A program made the translations under genes and the position numbers. A stretch of DNA of 64,000 bases, taken from Acidobacteriota bacterium (GTDB taxonomy: Bacteria; Acidobacteriota; Aminicenantia; Aminicenantales; Saccharicenantaceae). The notes beneath the pieces are model-generated. The model ran no database searches. It was not told the DNA's origin and was given only the letters and a program-made list of their open reading frames with translations. Location of the stretch: NCBI GenBank assembly GCA_022711665.1, contig JAKLEN010000001.1:497179-561178 (forward strand). The letters run 5' to 3'. This document shows, in pieces, positions 9,601-17,662 of this stretch. Position 1 is the stretch's first letter. Every line of letters starts with the position of its first letter.

Positions 9601-10080
9601 GTCCTCGGCCTTCCCGGGGAGGCCGCGGCCGAGCCAGAAGGCGACCTCGCCCTTGAGGCAGGCCGACAGGCCGATGAGGCCCTCGCTATGGGCGGCCAGG
9701 AGCTCCTTGTCGATCCGCGGCCGGTAATAGAAGCCCGTGAGGTAGGCTTCCGTCAGCAGCTTGCAGAGGTTCCTGTAGCCCTTGTCGTCCTTGACCAGCA
9801 GGACCAGGTGGAAATGGTGGACGTCCTCGGGGCCGCCGGGCTTCTTTTCGGTGCGGCTCCCGGGAGCGACGTAGACCTCGCAGCCGAGGATGGGCTTGAC
9901 CCCCTTGGCCTTGGCCGCCTTGAAGAATTGGACGGCGCCGAAGATGTTGCCGTGGTCGGTCACGGCCACGGCGGGCATCTTGTTCTCGTAGGCCGACTGG
10001 ACGAGGGCCTCGATCTTCAGGCAGCCGTCGAGGACGGAGTACTCGGAGTGGTTATGGAGATGAACGAACGTCGGTTCCAT
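6601..10080 (-). CDS. dnaE: DNA polymerase III subunit alpha
   Basis: Replicative polymerase, C-family. The 1159 residues are the usual DnaE1 length. The N-terminal PHP domain keeps its metal-binding start (HLHNHSEYSVLDG). The polymerase core has GPGRGSAAGSLLAHAL and the catalytic LPDIDMDF. It is followed by the fingers region (VYQEQVMRIA), tandem helix-hairpin-helix segments, and an OB-fold with VRLAGIIGSLK near residue 1010. A Gly/Ser-rich patch (EQHGSGGASGQGSHTP) near residue 315 looks like a small insertion. No DnaQ-type exonuclease is fused, so this is not PolC. It lies 65 bp after guaA in the same direction and is probably co-transcribed. Confidence 0.98.
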   Translation of the reverse strand: MEPTFVHLHNHSEYSVLDGCLKIEALVQSAYENKMPAVAVTDHGNIFGAVQFFKAAKAKGVKPILGCEVYVAPGSRTEKKPGGPEDVHHFHLVLLVKDDKGYRNLCKLLTEAYLTGFYYRPRIDKELLAAHSEGLIGLSACLKGEVAFWLGRGLPGKAEDAARSYAAIFAPGDFYIELMDHGLPEQKAVNPQLVAVARKLELPLVATNDIHFARRDDAESQDVLVCIQTNRKISDPDRMKFSTDQFYFKTAGEMAALFPDTPEAIENTGRIAARCGFDFPAKTYQLPVFTPPDGKSLSEYFEEVAWAGFRTRMEQHGSGGASGQGSHTPAEYEERMKREIALVKKMGFEGYFLIVWDLLNAARARGIPVGPGRGSAAGSLLAHALRITEIDPLEYDLLFERFLNPERISLPDIDMDFCARRRQEMIEYVTQKYGAENVCQIITFGTMAARGSIRDVGRVLEVPLPEVDRIAKMIPFAVDATIADALKTVPELRALRDRNSKIAQLLSIAQKIEGQVRNPSIHAAGVVITPRPLIEFLPLYQSTKGEVTTQFAMGDVESLGLLKMDFLGLRNLTVIDDALALIKAETGLAIEINALPLDDKATFDLFRSGNTDGVFQFESPGMKDLLRRFGPTEFRDLIALNALYRPGPLKSGMTDESIHRRNHPERIAYEVPELEPVLRETRGIIVYQEQVMRIATDLAGFTLGGADLLRKAMGKKDKETMKAQKQKFVQGARKKGVAASKADKIFEQIKEFAEYGFNKSHAAVYALVAFQTAWLKAHYPIHYLAALLTSEAERGATPQVVKYIGECHEMGIKVLPPDINRSEFRFTVEDGNIRFGLAAVKGIGQAAVEEIVAARKKAGRFASPFDLFLEYDTKVLNRKAVECLIKAGAFDSLGWKRSQCYHMLDRMIEFGHEVQRAQAAKQTSLFGPGLVEPPPIPQEVQEMREWDESHVLSYEMDALGLYVTGHPLARYKDRLRKLVSHLIEELDSERDFDKDVRLAGIIGSLKPLKTKKDERMAAFVLEDLTGRIEAVAFPDCFARFGQYLREGQLVWIKGRYMGEEENRRVSLSQAMPLAEAFEKQAKRVVVRIFLPGLEEATIAELKTVLDGYEGRCPVEFELETPHSYRVVTQSVEVQSVTPSEELIRKIESLLGENSVTVEY

Positions 10081-10145
10081 GAGCGATATCTTTCAAAGAC
10101 CCGACCGGGCCGCGGCGGCGGGCCGGCCGGAGGAGCGCGCCGGGC

Positions 10146-11678
10146 CTATTCCCACTCGATCGTTCCGGGCGGCTTGGTCGTCACGTCGTAGACGACCCGG
10201 TTGACGCCCCGGACCTCGTTGACGATGCGCGTCGAAATGCGGGCCATGAGCCTGGCCGGGGCGGGGTACCAGTTGGCCGTCATGCCGTCCGTGCTCTGGA
10301 CCATGCGGACGGCCACGACCCGCTGGTAGGTCCGCTCGTCGCCCATGACGCCGACCGAGCGGACGGGAAGGAGAACGGCGAAGGCCTGCCAGAGCTTCTT
10401 GTAGATCCCGGCCTTCTGGACCTCCTGGAGCACGATGTCGTCGGCCGCCCGCAGGATCTCCAGGCTCTCCCGGTCAACCTGGCCGATCAGGCGCACGGCC
10501 AGCCCCGGGCCGGGGAAGGGATGCTGATGGATGAAGTCCTCGTCGACCCCGAGCTCGAGGGCCAGGGCCCGGACCTCGTCCTTGAAGAGCTCGCGCAGCG
10601 GCTCGACGAGCTTGAACTTCAGGCCCTTCGGCAGGCCGCCGACGTTGTGGTGCGACTTGATGACCGACGACGGCCCCTTGACCGGGTTGGACTCGATGAC
10701 GTCGGGATAGATCGTGCCCTGGGCCAGGAAGGCCGCCCCGCCGAGGCGCATGGCCTCGCGCTCGAAGAGGTGGATGAACAGGCGGCCGATGGTCTTGCGC
10801 TTGCGCTCGGGCGAGACAACGCCGCGGAGTTTGTCCAGGAACATGTCCGAGGCGTCGATGCCGACGACCTTGAGGGCGAACTTGTGGCGGAAGGCCTCCA
10901 TGAGGGTCTCGTACTGGCCCTTGCGCAGGAGGCCGTTGTCGATGAAGATGCAGGTCAGGCGGTTGCCGATGGCCTTGTGGATGAGGAGCGAGGTAACCAG
11001 CGAATCGACGCCGCCGGACAGGCCGCAGATGACCTTGCCGTCGCCGACCGTCTCCTTGATCTCCCTGACCTTGCGGGCGACGAACGAGGACATGCTCCAG
11101 TCGGGCTTGAGGCCGGCCTGGCCGAACAGGAAGCTGCCCAGGACCTTGAGGCCCTCCCTGGTGTGGATGACCTCGGGGTGGAACTGGACGCCGTAGAACT
11201 TCCGCGCCGGGTCCTCGATCACGGCCGCCCGGGTGTTGGCCGTGCTCCCGGTCAGGCGGAAGCCCGGCGGCACGCGGTCGAGCCGGTCGCCGTGGCTCAT
11301 CCAGACCTGCTGGCGGTCCCTGACCTTGGCCAGGAGGCCCGTCCGGTCGACGACGCGCAGGGCGGCGAAGCCGTATTCGCGCTCCTTGGACGGGATGACC
11401 TGGCCGCCGAGGAAATGGGCCATCAGCTGGACGCCGTAGCAGATGCCCAGGACGGGGACGCCTAGCTCGAAGATGCCCTTGTCCGGGTGCGGCGCGCCCT
11501 TGCCGTAGACGCTCTGCGGACCGCCCGAGAGGACCAGGGCCGAGGGCCGGGCCCGGCGGATCTCGGCCAGGGGCGTCGAGAAGGGCAGGATCTCGGAGTA
11601 GACCCCCAGCTCCCGGATCTTCCGGGCGATGAGCTGGGTGTACTGGGACCCGAAATCGAGGATGAGGACTCGCTGCAT
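10146..11678 (-). CDS. guaA: GMP synthase (glutamine-hydrolysing)
   Basis: Converts XMP to GMP with glutamine as nitrogen donor. It is a single 510-residue polypeptide. The N-terminal class I glutamine amidotransferase domain has ILDFGSQYTQLIARKIRE, the nucleophile elbow GICYGVQLMA and the His/Glu pair QFHPEV. The ATP-pyrophosphatase domain has the PP-loop CGLSGGVDSLVTSLL. The C-terminal dimerisation domain ends in the conserved GTIEWE. A consensus-like promoter ends only a few bases before the ATG, so the transcript may lack a leader. It diverges from the phosphoglycerate mutase gene. Confidence 0.98.
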   Translation of the reverse strand: MQRVLILDFGSQYTQLIARKIRELGVYSEILPFSTPLAEIRRARPSALVLSGGPQSVYGKGAPHPDKGIFELGVPVLGICYGVQLMAHFLGGQVIPSKEREYGFAALRVVDRTGLLAKVRDRQQVWMSHGDRLDRVPPGFRLTGSTANTRAAVIEDPARKFYGVQFHPEVIHTREGLKVLGSFLFGQAGLKPDWSMSSFVARKVREIKETVGDGKVICGLSGGVDSLVTSLLIHKAIGNRLTCIFIDNGLLRKGQYETLMEAFRHKFALKVVGIDASDMFLDKLRGVVSPERKRKTIGRLFIHLFEREAMRLGGAAFLAQGTIYPDVIESNPVKGPSSVIKSHHNVGGLPKGLKFKLVEPLRELFKDEVRALALELGVDEDFIHQHPFPGPGLAVRLIGQVDRESLEILRAADDIVLQEVQKAGIYKKLWQAFAVLLPVRSVGVMGDERTYQRVVAVRMVQSTDGMTANWYPAPARLMARISTRIVNEVRGVNRVVYDVTTKPPGTIEWE

Positions 11679-11684
11679 GGAGGG

Positions 11685-11713
11685 ATTTTATCAGAGCACG
11701 GACGATGTTTCAA
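11685..11713 (-). promoter_or_regulatory. Promoter of guaA, positioned for a leaderless transcript
   Basis: On the minus strand, TTGAAA (11708-11713) and TAAAAT (11685-11690) are spaced 17 bp apart. The ATG of guaA (11678) is only 6 bp past the -10 box, about where transcription should start. Confidence 0.6.
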
Positions 11714-11756
11714 TTTGTGCTAGAATACTGCCGCCCCGAGGAAAGGAGACTCGATC

Positions 11757-12959
11757 ATGGAATGGGAAGACCTGGCCAGGGAGCTGAGCCAACAGACCGA
11801 TTCGAAGATCGTTTTGCTGGTCATGGACGGCGTCGGAGGGCTGCCGGCCGACGGGAAAAGCGAGCTCGAGGCGGCCCGCAAGCCCTACCTCGACGGCCTG
11901 GCCAGGAACGGCGTCTGCGGCGTCACCGACCCGGTCATGATGGGCATCACGCCCGGCAGCGGCCCGTCCCATCTGGCGCTTTTCGGCTACGACCCGCTCA
12001 AGTACCAGCTCGGCCGCGGCATCCTCGAGGCCCTCGGTTCGGGCGTCGAGGTCGGCCGCAACGACCTCGTGGCCCGCGGCAACTTCGCCACCCTCAAGGG
12101 CGGCCTCGTCGTCGACCGGCGCGCCGGCCGCATCCCGACCGAGGAGAACGCCCGCATCTGCGAGTATCTCAACGGCCGCCTGCCGAAGCGCGAAGGCGTC
12201 GAGGTCCGCGTCTTCCCCGGCAAGGAGCACCGCTTCGTGGCCCGGTTCACGGCCGACGGCCTGGCCGACGACCTGACCGACGCCGATCCGCAGAAGGAGG
12301 GCCGGCCGCCGGTGCCGACGACGCCGCTCGCGCCCGAGGCGGCCAAGGCCTCCGGGATCGTCAACCGGTTCCTCGACGACGTCGCCGAGGTCCTGGCCGG
12401 CGAAGCCAAGGCCAACGCGGCCCTGCTCCGCGGCTTCTCCAAGTTCCCCTCCATCCCGACCATGCAGTCCCTGTTCAAGCTCCGCCCGGCGGCCGTCGCC
12501 AATTATCCCATGTACAAGGGGCTGGCCAAGCTCCTGGGCATGGAGGTCATCGGCGTCGGCGGCCAGACTGCCGACCTCTTCGACGCCCTGGAGAAGAACT
12601 GGGCCGAGCACGATTTCTTCTACGTCCATTACAAGCGCACGGACTCGACCGGCGAGGACGGCAATTTCGACGCCAAGGTGGCGGCCATCGAGGCCCTCGA
12701 CCCCTTCCTGCCCCGCCTGGCCGCCCTCAAGCCCGACGTGCTCGTCGTCACCTCCGACCACTCGACCCCGTCGGCCCTCAAGGGCCACTCCTGGCATCCC
12801 AATCCGTTCCTGCTGGTCTCGCCGACGGCCGGCGCCGACGACGTCCCGGCCTTCACCGAGCGGACCTGCGCCAAGGGCCTGCTCGGCCGCTTCCGCTCGA
12901 TCTCGGCCATGCCGCTCATGCTGGCCCACGCCCTGAAGCTGCAGAAATACGGGGCCTGA
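11757..12959 (+). CDS. apgM: 2,3-bisphosphoglycerate-independent phosphoglycerate mutase, archaeal type
   Basis: Interconverts 3- and 2-phosphoglycerate in glycolysis and gluconeogenesis. The 400 residues match the ApgM branch of the alkaline phosphatase superfamily, not the ~510-residue GpmI. Visible signatures are KIVLLVMDGVGGLP (metal-binding Asp), MMGITPGSGPSHLALFGYDP with the phosphorylated-Ser region, HDFFYVHYKRTDSTGEDG, and VVTSDHSTPSALKGHSWHP with the metal-binding Asp/His set. GAGGAAAGGAG lies just upstream of the ATG. It diverges from guaA; a TAGAAT at 11721-11726 may be its -10 box, but no clear -35 was seen. Confidence 0.93.
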   Translation: MEWEDLARELSQQTDSKIVLLVMDGVGGLPADGKSELEAARKPYLDGLARNGVCGVTDPVMMGITPGSGPSHLALFGYDPLKYQLGRGILEALGSGVEVGRNDLVARGNFATLKGGLVVDRRAGRIPTEENARICEYLNGRLPKREGVEVRVFPGKEHRFVARFTADGLADDLTDADPQKEGRPPVPTTPLAPEAAKASGIVNRFLDDVAEVLAGEAKANAALLRGFSKFPSIPTMQSLFKLRPAAVANYPMYKGLAKLLGMEVIGVGGQTADLFDALEKNWAEHDFFYVHYKRTDSTGEDGNFDAKVAAIEALDPFLPRLAALKPDVLVVTSDHSTPSALKGHSWHPNPFLLVSPTAGADDVPAFTERTCAKGLLGRFRSISAMPLMLAHALKLQKYGA

Positions 12960-12960
12960 C

Positions 12961-13013
12961 GTTCCCCTCTCCCATCCCGGCGGCCGCCCCCCGGGACCCG
13001 GCCGCCTCCCGGC
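12961..13013. terminator. GC-rich hairpin between convergent genes
   Basis: The gap between apgM and the RibD-like gene contains GGCGGCC and GGCCGCC as a 7-bp inverted repeat, with no T-run. It may slow transcription from both sides; intrinsic termination is not demonstrated. Confidence 0.3.
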
Positions 13014-13679
13014 CTAGCGGACGACGGCGTAGATCAGCCAGACGACGCCGCCGTCCATCTCCTGGCGATGGATCAGGGTCAGGCCGACGGGAGCCGCCGC
13101 CGGCCCGGGGTCGCGGAAGAAAACGGCCGGACCCGCCTCGCCGGCCAGGCAGGGATGGAGGAGGACGCTGATCTCGTCCACCAGGCCCGCCCGGAGAAGA
13201 ACGCCGTTGAGGGTCCCACCGCTGTCGACGCGGACGACGGAGACGCCGAAGCGCGCCTTCAGCTCCTCGAGGGCGGCGCGGAGATCGACGCGCTCGTCGC
13301 CGGCTTCGATCACGTTCAGCCCCCGGCGCTCCAGGCCGGCGACATAGCCGCGGGGCGTCGCCTTCGAGACGAGGACGACGACGTCCCTCCAGTAGGGCGT
13401 CCGGCGCAGGGGCTCCCAGTCGGCGATCCGGCCGCGGCTGTCCGGAACGACGAGGAGCGGACGCCGATCCGTCCCCGTTCCCGCAGTCTCGCCGGCCGGC
13501 TTCTCCCCGGCCCCGGAATCGGCGGCCGGGGCGCTGAGAACGGTCCCGCTGCCGACGAGCGTCGCATCCTCGTTCCAGCGGGGAACGAGCCCGTAATAAA
13601 GCCCCAGGTCCACGGGAAAGCCGCTGACCCGGCCGTCCAGGCTCACGGCGTTGTGCAGGATAACCTTCGGTATCATCAT
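13014..13679 (-). CDS. RibD C-terminal / dihydrofolate-reductase-like NAD(P)H-dependent reductase
   Basis: A 221-residue protein with the DHFR-like fold of RibD_C: VILHNAVSLDGRVSG at the N terminus, ATLVGSGTVLSAP, PLLVVPDSRGR, VVRVDSGGTLNGVLLRAGLVDEI and LTLIHRQEMDGGVVWLIY at the C terminus. The family includes the reductase of riboflavin synthesis and many stand-alone reductases of unknown substrate. No deaminase domain is attached and no riboflavin genes are nearby, so the substrate cannot be assigned. AAGGAG lies 5 bp before the first of two adjacent ATGs. It stands alone between convergent apgM and a divergent amidase gene. Confidence 0.85.
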   Translation of the reverse strand: MMIPKVILHNAVSLDGRVSGFPVDLGLYYGLVPRWNEDATLVGSGTVLSAPAADSGAGEKPAGETAGTGTDRRPLLVVPDSRGRIADWEPLRRTPYWRDVVVLVSKATPRGYVAGLERRGLNVIEAGDERVDLRAALEELKARFGVSVVRVDSGGTLNGVLLRAGLVDEISVLLHPCLAGEAGPAVFFRDPGPAAAPVGLTLIHRQEMDGGVVWLIYAVVR

Positions 13680-13870
13680 CGTGTCTCCTTTCAGAAAAGG
13701 GACATTATAGCCGCAAGCCGAGGGGGCCTGATACCGGTTCCCGAATTTTTCCGGCTCCCGGGACCGGTGAGGCGGGATCCCGTCCGCCCTCCCCCGAAAA
13801 AGGCCAGGGAGGGCCTTTGCGCCCCCTTCTTATGGACATCTGTTGACTGGTTCTATAAAATTGATTTGAA
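13680..13870. other. Divergent intergenic region with two inverted repeats
   Basis: Contains ACCGGTTCCCG (13733-13743) facing CGGGACCGGT (13758-13767), and AAAGGCC (13799-13805) facing GGCCTTT (13812-13818). A TATAAA at 13854-13859 lies 11 bp before the TTG start of the amidase gene and may be its -10 box. No open frame of interest was seen. Confidence 0.4.
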
Positions 13871-15106
13871 TTGAAATCCGCAGCGGCGCGCCTCGGGTTC
13901 CCCGTCCTGGCGCTTGTTCTCTCCCTGGCCGCGGCCCAGCCGGACGATCCGCGGGCCGAGATCGTCAACCTCCGCCGCTACACCCACCCGAACTTCACCC
14001 GGATCGTGCTCGACGTGGGCAAGCTCCGCGAGTACTCCAGCGGCGAGCTCGGCGACCCCGGCCGCATTTACGTCGACGTCCTCCAGGCCAAGCTCAACCC
14101 CATCCTCCAGAACCAGGCCTACCCGGTCAAGGCCGACTACATCAGCCAGGTCCGGATCTCGCAAAAGACGGCCTCCACCGTCCGGCTGGTCGTCGACGTC
14201 GACTTCTCCCGGATCGCGTCCTACCGCGTCTTCCATCTCTTCGATCCCTTCCGTCTGGTCGTCGACATCTACCCGCTCGGCGTCGCCGAAACCGCGCCGC
14301 GGACGAAGGCCCCGGTCCCGGCCGAGAAGCCGGCAGGGGCGGGCGAAAGGCCGCTGCCGCCGGTCAAGCGCGACGTCGATCTCAAGGACCCGAACCTCGG
14401 CGGCGCCTCCCTGGCCCGGCAGCTCGGCCTCGGCGTCCGGACGGTCGTCATCGACCCCGGCCACGGCGGGCCCCGCCCGGGCACGATCGCCAAAGGCGGG
14501 CTCCAGGAGAAGGACGTCAACCTGGCCATCGCCCTGGCCCTGCGGGGGATGCTCAAGGAAGCCGGGATCGAGGCCGTCCTGACGCGGGAATCGGACGTCG
14601 ACGTCGGGCTCGAGGACCGGACGGTTATCGCCAACCAGAAGCGGGCCGACCTGTTCGTCTCCATCCACTCCAACGCCCACCGCGACCGCAAGCGCGGCGG
14701 CGCCGAGACCTTCTTCCTGAACATCAGCCCCGATCCCTCGGTCATCGAGCTCGCGGCCAGGGAGAACGCGGCCTCGACCAAGAGCATCGGCGAGATGAAG
14801 TCGATCCTCCAGAAGATCATGCAGAACAGCAAGGTCAAGGAATCGCTGGCCCTGGCCGAGTCCGTCCAGAAGAATCTGGTCCGGACGCTCGGCCGCGAGA
14901 TCCCGGGATTCAGGGACCTGGGGGTCCACGGCGGGCCCTTCTGGGTCCTCATCGGCGGCGAGATGCCGTCGGTCCTGGTCGAGGTGGCCCACCTGAGCAA
15001 CGCCAAGGAGGAGGCCAAGCTCAAGACGGCAAAGTTCCGCGAGCAGGCCGCCCGCGGCATCTTTGATGGTATCATGGAGTATATTCGTTCACTCGGTAAA
15101 GGATAG
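13871..15106 (+). CDS. N-acetylmuramoyl-L-alanine amidase with AMIN domain
   Basis: Periplasmic zinc amidase that cleaves the peptide from MurNAc in peptidoglycan, as AmiB/AmiC do in cell separation. The 411 residues comprise an N-terminal signal peptide (LGFPVLALVLSLAAA), an AMIN localisation domain (residues ~28-135, with TRIVLDVGKLREY and FRLVVDIYP), a linker, and an Amidase_3 domain. The catalytic domain has TVVIDPGHGGPRPG (zinc His), EKDVNLAIALAL (zinc Glu), SIHSNAHRD (zinc His) and VLVEVAHLSN (catalytic Glu). The start is TTG; no ATG upstream stays in frame and no clear ribosome-binding site was seen. It precedes the DUF362 gene by 4 bp. Confidence 0.94.
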   Translation: MKSAAARLGFPVLALVLSLAAAQPDDPRAEIVNLRRYTHPNFTRIVLDVGKLREYSSGELGDPGRIYVDVLQAKLNPILQNQAYPVKADYISQVRISQKTASTVRLVVDVDFSRIASYRVFHLFDPFRLVVDIYPLGVAETAPRTKAPVPAEKPAGAGERPLPPVKRDVDLKDPNLGGASLARQLGLGVRTVVIDPGHGGPRPGTIAKGGLQEKDVNLAIALALRGMLKEAGIEAVLTRESDVDVGLEDRTVIANQKRADLFVSIHSNAHRDRKRGGAETFFLNISPDPSVIELAARENAASTKSIGEMKSILQKIMQNSKVKESLALAESVQKNLVRTLGREIPGFRDLGVHGGPFWVLIGGEMPSVLVEVAHLSNAKEEAKLKTAKFREQAARGIFDGIMEYIRSLGKG

Positions 15107-15110
15107 AGCC

Positions 15111-16010
15111 ATGAACAGACGAGACTTCATCAAGGGCGCGGCCGCCGCCGGCCTGGCCCTTCGTTTCGGCCCCCGGGCGACCGCCGGGCCCGCCGCCGCG
15201 CCGGCGCCGCTTCCCGTCCTGGCCGCCGTCGAGGGCCAGTCCCCGGCGGCCATCACCAGGTCCGCGATCGAGCTCCTGGGCGGCATGAAGGCCTTCGTCG
15301 GCCGGGGAGACAAGGTCGTCATCAAGCCCAACATCGGCTGGGACCGGACGCCGGAGATGGCCGCCTGCACCAACCCCGAGGTCGTCAGGACCCTGGTCGA
15401 GCTCGTCCTCGACGCCGGGGCCAAGAAGGCCGTCGTCATCGACAACTCGACCAACCAGGCCAAGCGCTGCTACGTCCGCTCCGGCATCCAGGAGGCCGTC
15501 AAGCAGGCCGGCGGCGACATGCTCTTCGTCGACGCCTACCGCGTCAAGAAGATGCCTCTCCGGGGCGAGTGGATCAAAGAGTGGGATATCCTCCTCGACG
15601 TCATCGAGGCCGACAAGATCATCAACGTGCCCATCGCCAAGGTCCACTCGTTCTGCCGCCTGACCCTGGGCCTGAAGAACTGGCTCGGCGCGACGGCCGG
15701 GGCCCGCAACCAGTTCCACCAGAGCCTCGACAAGACCGTCGTCGACCTGGCCGCTTTCTTCAAGCCCCGGCTGACCGTCCTCGACGCCTACCGCATCCTC
15801 GTCCGCAACGGGCCGCAGGGCGGCCGCCTGTCCGACACGGAGATGCGCAACACGGTCGTGGCCGGCACCGACCCCGTGGCCGTGGACGCCTTCGGGGCCT
15901 CGCTTTTCCCGGTCGAGCCCCGGGAGCTGCCCTACCTGGAGATGGCCCGGGCCCGCGGCCTGGGCGAATACGACCTGGGGAAGGTCCGTCTTGAAAAGAG
16001 AAAGATCTAG
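15111..16010 (+). CDS. DUF362 protein with Tat signal
   Basis: A 299-residue exported protein of the DUF362 family, often found with iron-sulfur proteins and of unclear biochemical role. The N terminus is a twin-arginine signal, NRRDFIKGAAAAGLALRF, with an Ala-rich cleavage region. Family features are VVIKPNIGWDR, ACTNPEVVRTLVEL, DNSTNQAKRCY, INVPIAKVHSFCRLTLGLKNW and VAGTDPVAVDAFGA. No CxxCxxC ferredoxin motif is present in this copy; the iron-sulfur domains are in the next gene. I chose the ATG at 15111 because it directly precedes the Tat motif. Its end overlaps the next gene by 20 bp, suggesting coupled translation and a joint role. Confidence 0.88.
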   Translation: MNRRDFIKGAAAAGLALRFGPRATAGPAAAPAPLPVLAAVEGQSPAAITRSAIELLGGMKAFVGRGDKVVIKPNIGWDRTPEMAACTNPEVVRTLVELVLDAGAKKAVVIDNSTNQAKRCYVRSGIQEAVKQAGGDMLFVDAYRVKKMPLRGEWIKEWDILLDVIEADKIINVPIAKVHSFCRLTLGLKNWLGATAGARNQFHQSLDKTVVDLAAFFKPRLTVLDAYRILVRNGPQGGRLSDTEMRNTVVAGTDPVAVDAFGASLFPVEPRELPYLEMARARGLGEYDLGKVRLEKRKI

Positions 16011-17604
16011 GAAGTACCGCGCCCTCGAGCGCCTGCGGATGGCCAGCCAGGCCGTCTTCTTCGGCCTGTTCGTTTATCTCTTCATCGGCGCCCATTACAC
16101 GGGCCAGGACTACATCGGCTCGACCGTCCAGCGCTTCTTCCACTTCGACCCGCTGCTGGCCCTGGTCACGATCGTCTCGGCCCGCCTCGTCTACGCCTGG
16201 TTCGCCTTCGCCCTGGTGACTGCCGTCGCCACCATCCTCTTCGGCCGGATCTTCTGCGGCTGGGTCTGCCCGCTGGGGGCCGTGAACCAGCTTTCGTCGT
16301 TCCTCTTCAAGAAGGCGAAGTTCCTCCGGCCGCCCCGCGAGGACAAGGCCAGCCTGGCCCCGAAGTATTACATCCTCGTCCTGGTCCTGGTCGGGGCCCT
16401 GCTCGGGCTCGACCTGGCCGGCTATCTCGATCCGCTCTCGTTCCTGACCCGCTCGTTCGCCCTGGCCGTTCTGCCTTCCCTGGCCCAGGCCCTGTCCGGG
16501 CTCGGCGGCATCCTCTACGGCCTGGGCGCGGCCGGGCTGGCCCGGTCGGTTTCCCAGCTCCTCCAGAACTGGACCATCAACACGACCTTCATCCAGGGCT
16601 TCTCGGTCGGCCTCTTCTTCCTGGCGGCCGTCGGCCTCAACGCCCGCAGGGAGCGCTTCTGGTGCCGCTATCTCTGCCCGACCGGCGCGCTCCTGGGCCT
16701 GCTCAGCCGCTGGAACCTGGTCAAGCTCCGCATCGACGACGAGGCCTGCATCAAGTGCGGCCTCTGCACCCAGCACTGCGAAACGCAGGCCCACCCCTAC
16801 CCCAACGACGGCTGGAAGAGCGGCGAGTGCGTCTATTGCCTGAACTGCGCCTCGCGCTGCCCGACCGCGGCCATCCATTTCCCCTTGAGCGCCCGCTTCG
16901 AGAAGGCCGCCAACGTCTCCAACGTCGACCTGTCGCGGCGCAAGCTCCTGCTGACGACCATCGCCGGCCTGGCGGCCGCGCCTTTCTTCCGGCTGACCCC
17001 CTCGCGCAAGCGAGCCTCGGTCAAGCTCCTCCGGCCGCCCGGCTCGCTCCCCGAGGACAAGTTCCTGGCCAAGTGCGTCAAGTGCGGCCAGTGCATGCGG
17101 GCCTGCCCGACCGGCGGGCTCCAGCCCGTCCTGGCCGAGGCCGGCCCGGAAGGGATCTACACGCCCCGGCTGGTCCCCAAGATCGGCTATTGCGAGTACT
17201 ATTGCTCGCTCTGCACCCAGGTCTGCCCGACGGGGGCGATCCGGAAGCTGACCATCGAGGAGAAGAACCGGGTCAAGATGGGCACGGCCTGGCTCAACAA
17301 GAGCCGCTGCATCCCCCATGTCCTGGGCAAGCCCTGCGTCGTCTGCGAGGAGCATTGCCCAGTCTCGCCCAAGGCCATCAAGCTGGTCGAGGTCCAGACC
17401 CGGCTCCCCGACGGCACGATCGCCGCGCAGAAGGCGCCCTTCATCGACCACGAGCTCTGCATCGGCTGCGGCATCTGCGAGAACAAGTGCCCGGTCGCCG
17501 ACGAGCCGGCCATCTTCGTCACCAGCGTCGGCGAGACGCGGTCGGAGACCAACCGGCTGCTGCTGGACATCTCGGGCGGCTCCGCGGAAGACCCCTACAA
17601 GTAG
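15991..17604 (+). CDS. Membrane polyferredoxin, NapH-like and NapG-like parts in one chain
   Basis: A 537-residue protein starting at TTG, overlapping the DUF362 gene. Residues 1-245 are NapH/CcoG-like membrane segments with two cytosolic FCGWVCPLG/WCRYLCPTG motifs. Residues 250-300 hold two 4Fe-4S motifs (CIKCGLCTQHC, CVYCLNCASRC). At 315-333 there is an internal twin-arginine-like stretch (SRRKLLLTTIAGLAAAPFF). It is followed by NapG-like ferredoxin motifs: CVKCGQCMRAC, CSLCTQVC, CVVCEEHC and CIGCGICENKC. It probably moves electrons between the membrane and DUF362 or another acceptor. The sidedness of the C-terminal half is unclear. It is the last gene of the amidase-DUF362-polyferredoxin group. 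Confidence 0.87.
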   Translation: MKRERSRKYRALERLRMASQAVFFGLFVYLFIGAHYTGQDYIGSTVQRFFHFDPLLALVTIVSARLVYAWFAFALVTAVATILFGRIFCGWVCPLGAVNQLSSFLFKKAKFLRPPREDKASLAPKYYILVLVLVGALLGLDLAGYLDPLSFLTRSFALAVLPSLAQALSGLGGILYGLGAAGLARSVSQLLQNWTINTTFIQGFSVGLFFLAAVGLNARRERFWCRYLCPTGALLGLLSRWNLVKLRIDDEACIKCGLCTQHCETQAHPYPNDGWKSGECVYCLNCASRCPTAAIHFPLSARFEKAANVSNVDLSRRKLLLTTIAGLAAAPFFRLTPSRKRASVKLLRPPGSLPEDKFLAKCVKCGQCMRACPTGGLQPVLAEAGPEGIYTPRLVPKIGYCEYYCSLCTQVCPTGAIRKLTIEEKNRVKMGTAWLNKSRCIPHVLGKPCVVCEEHCPVSPKAIKLVEVQTRLPDGTIAAQKAPFIDHELCIGCGICENKCPVADEPAIFVTSVGETRSETNRLLLDISGGSAEDPYK

Positions 17605-17605
17605 A

Positions 17606-17628
17606 GGCCGTCCGGCTCCGGGACGGCC
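17606..17628. terminator. Hairpin between convergent genes
   Basis: GGCCGTCC (17606-17613) and GGACGGCC (17621-17628) form an 8-bp stem right after the polyferredoxin stop. There is no T-run, so intrinsic termination is only possible. Confidence 0.35.
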
Positions 17629-17662
17629 GCGCGATTCCGTCGGGCCGGCGCGCCGCCGCCCG

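Noticed and set aside
6565..10191. 1208-residue open frame opposite dnaE
   Set aside because: Shadow of dnaE; repetitive Leu/Asp/Gly composition and no recognisable motif.
13843..13859. TTGACT plus TATAAA upstream of the amidase as a sigma-70 promoter
   Set aside because: The spacing is only 5 bp, too short for a -35/-10 pair; only the -10-like box was kept as possible.
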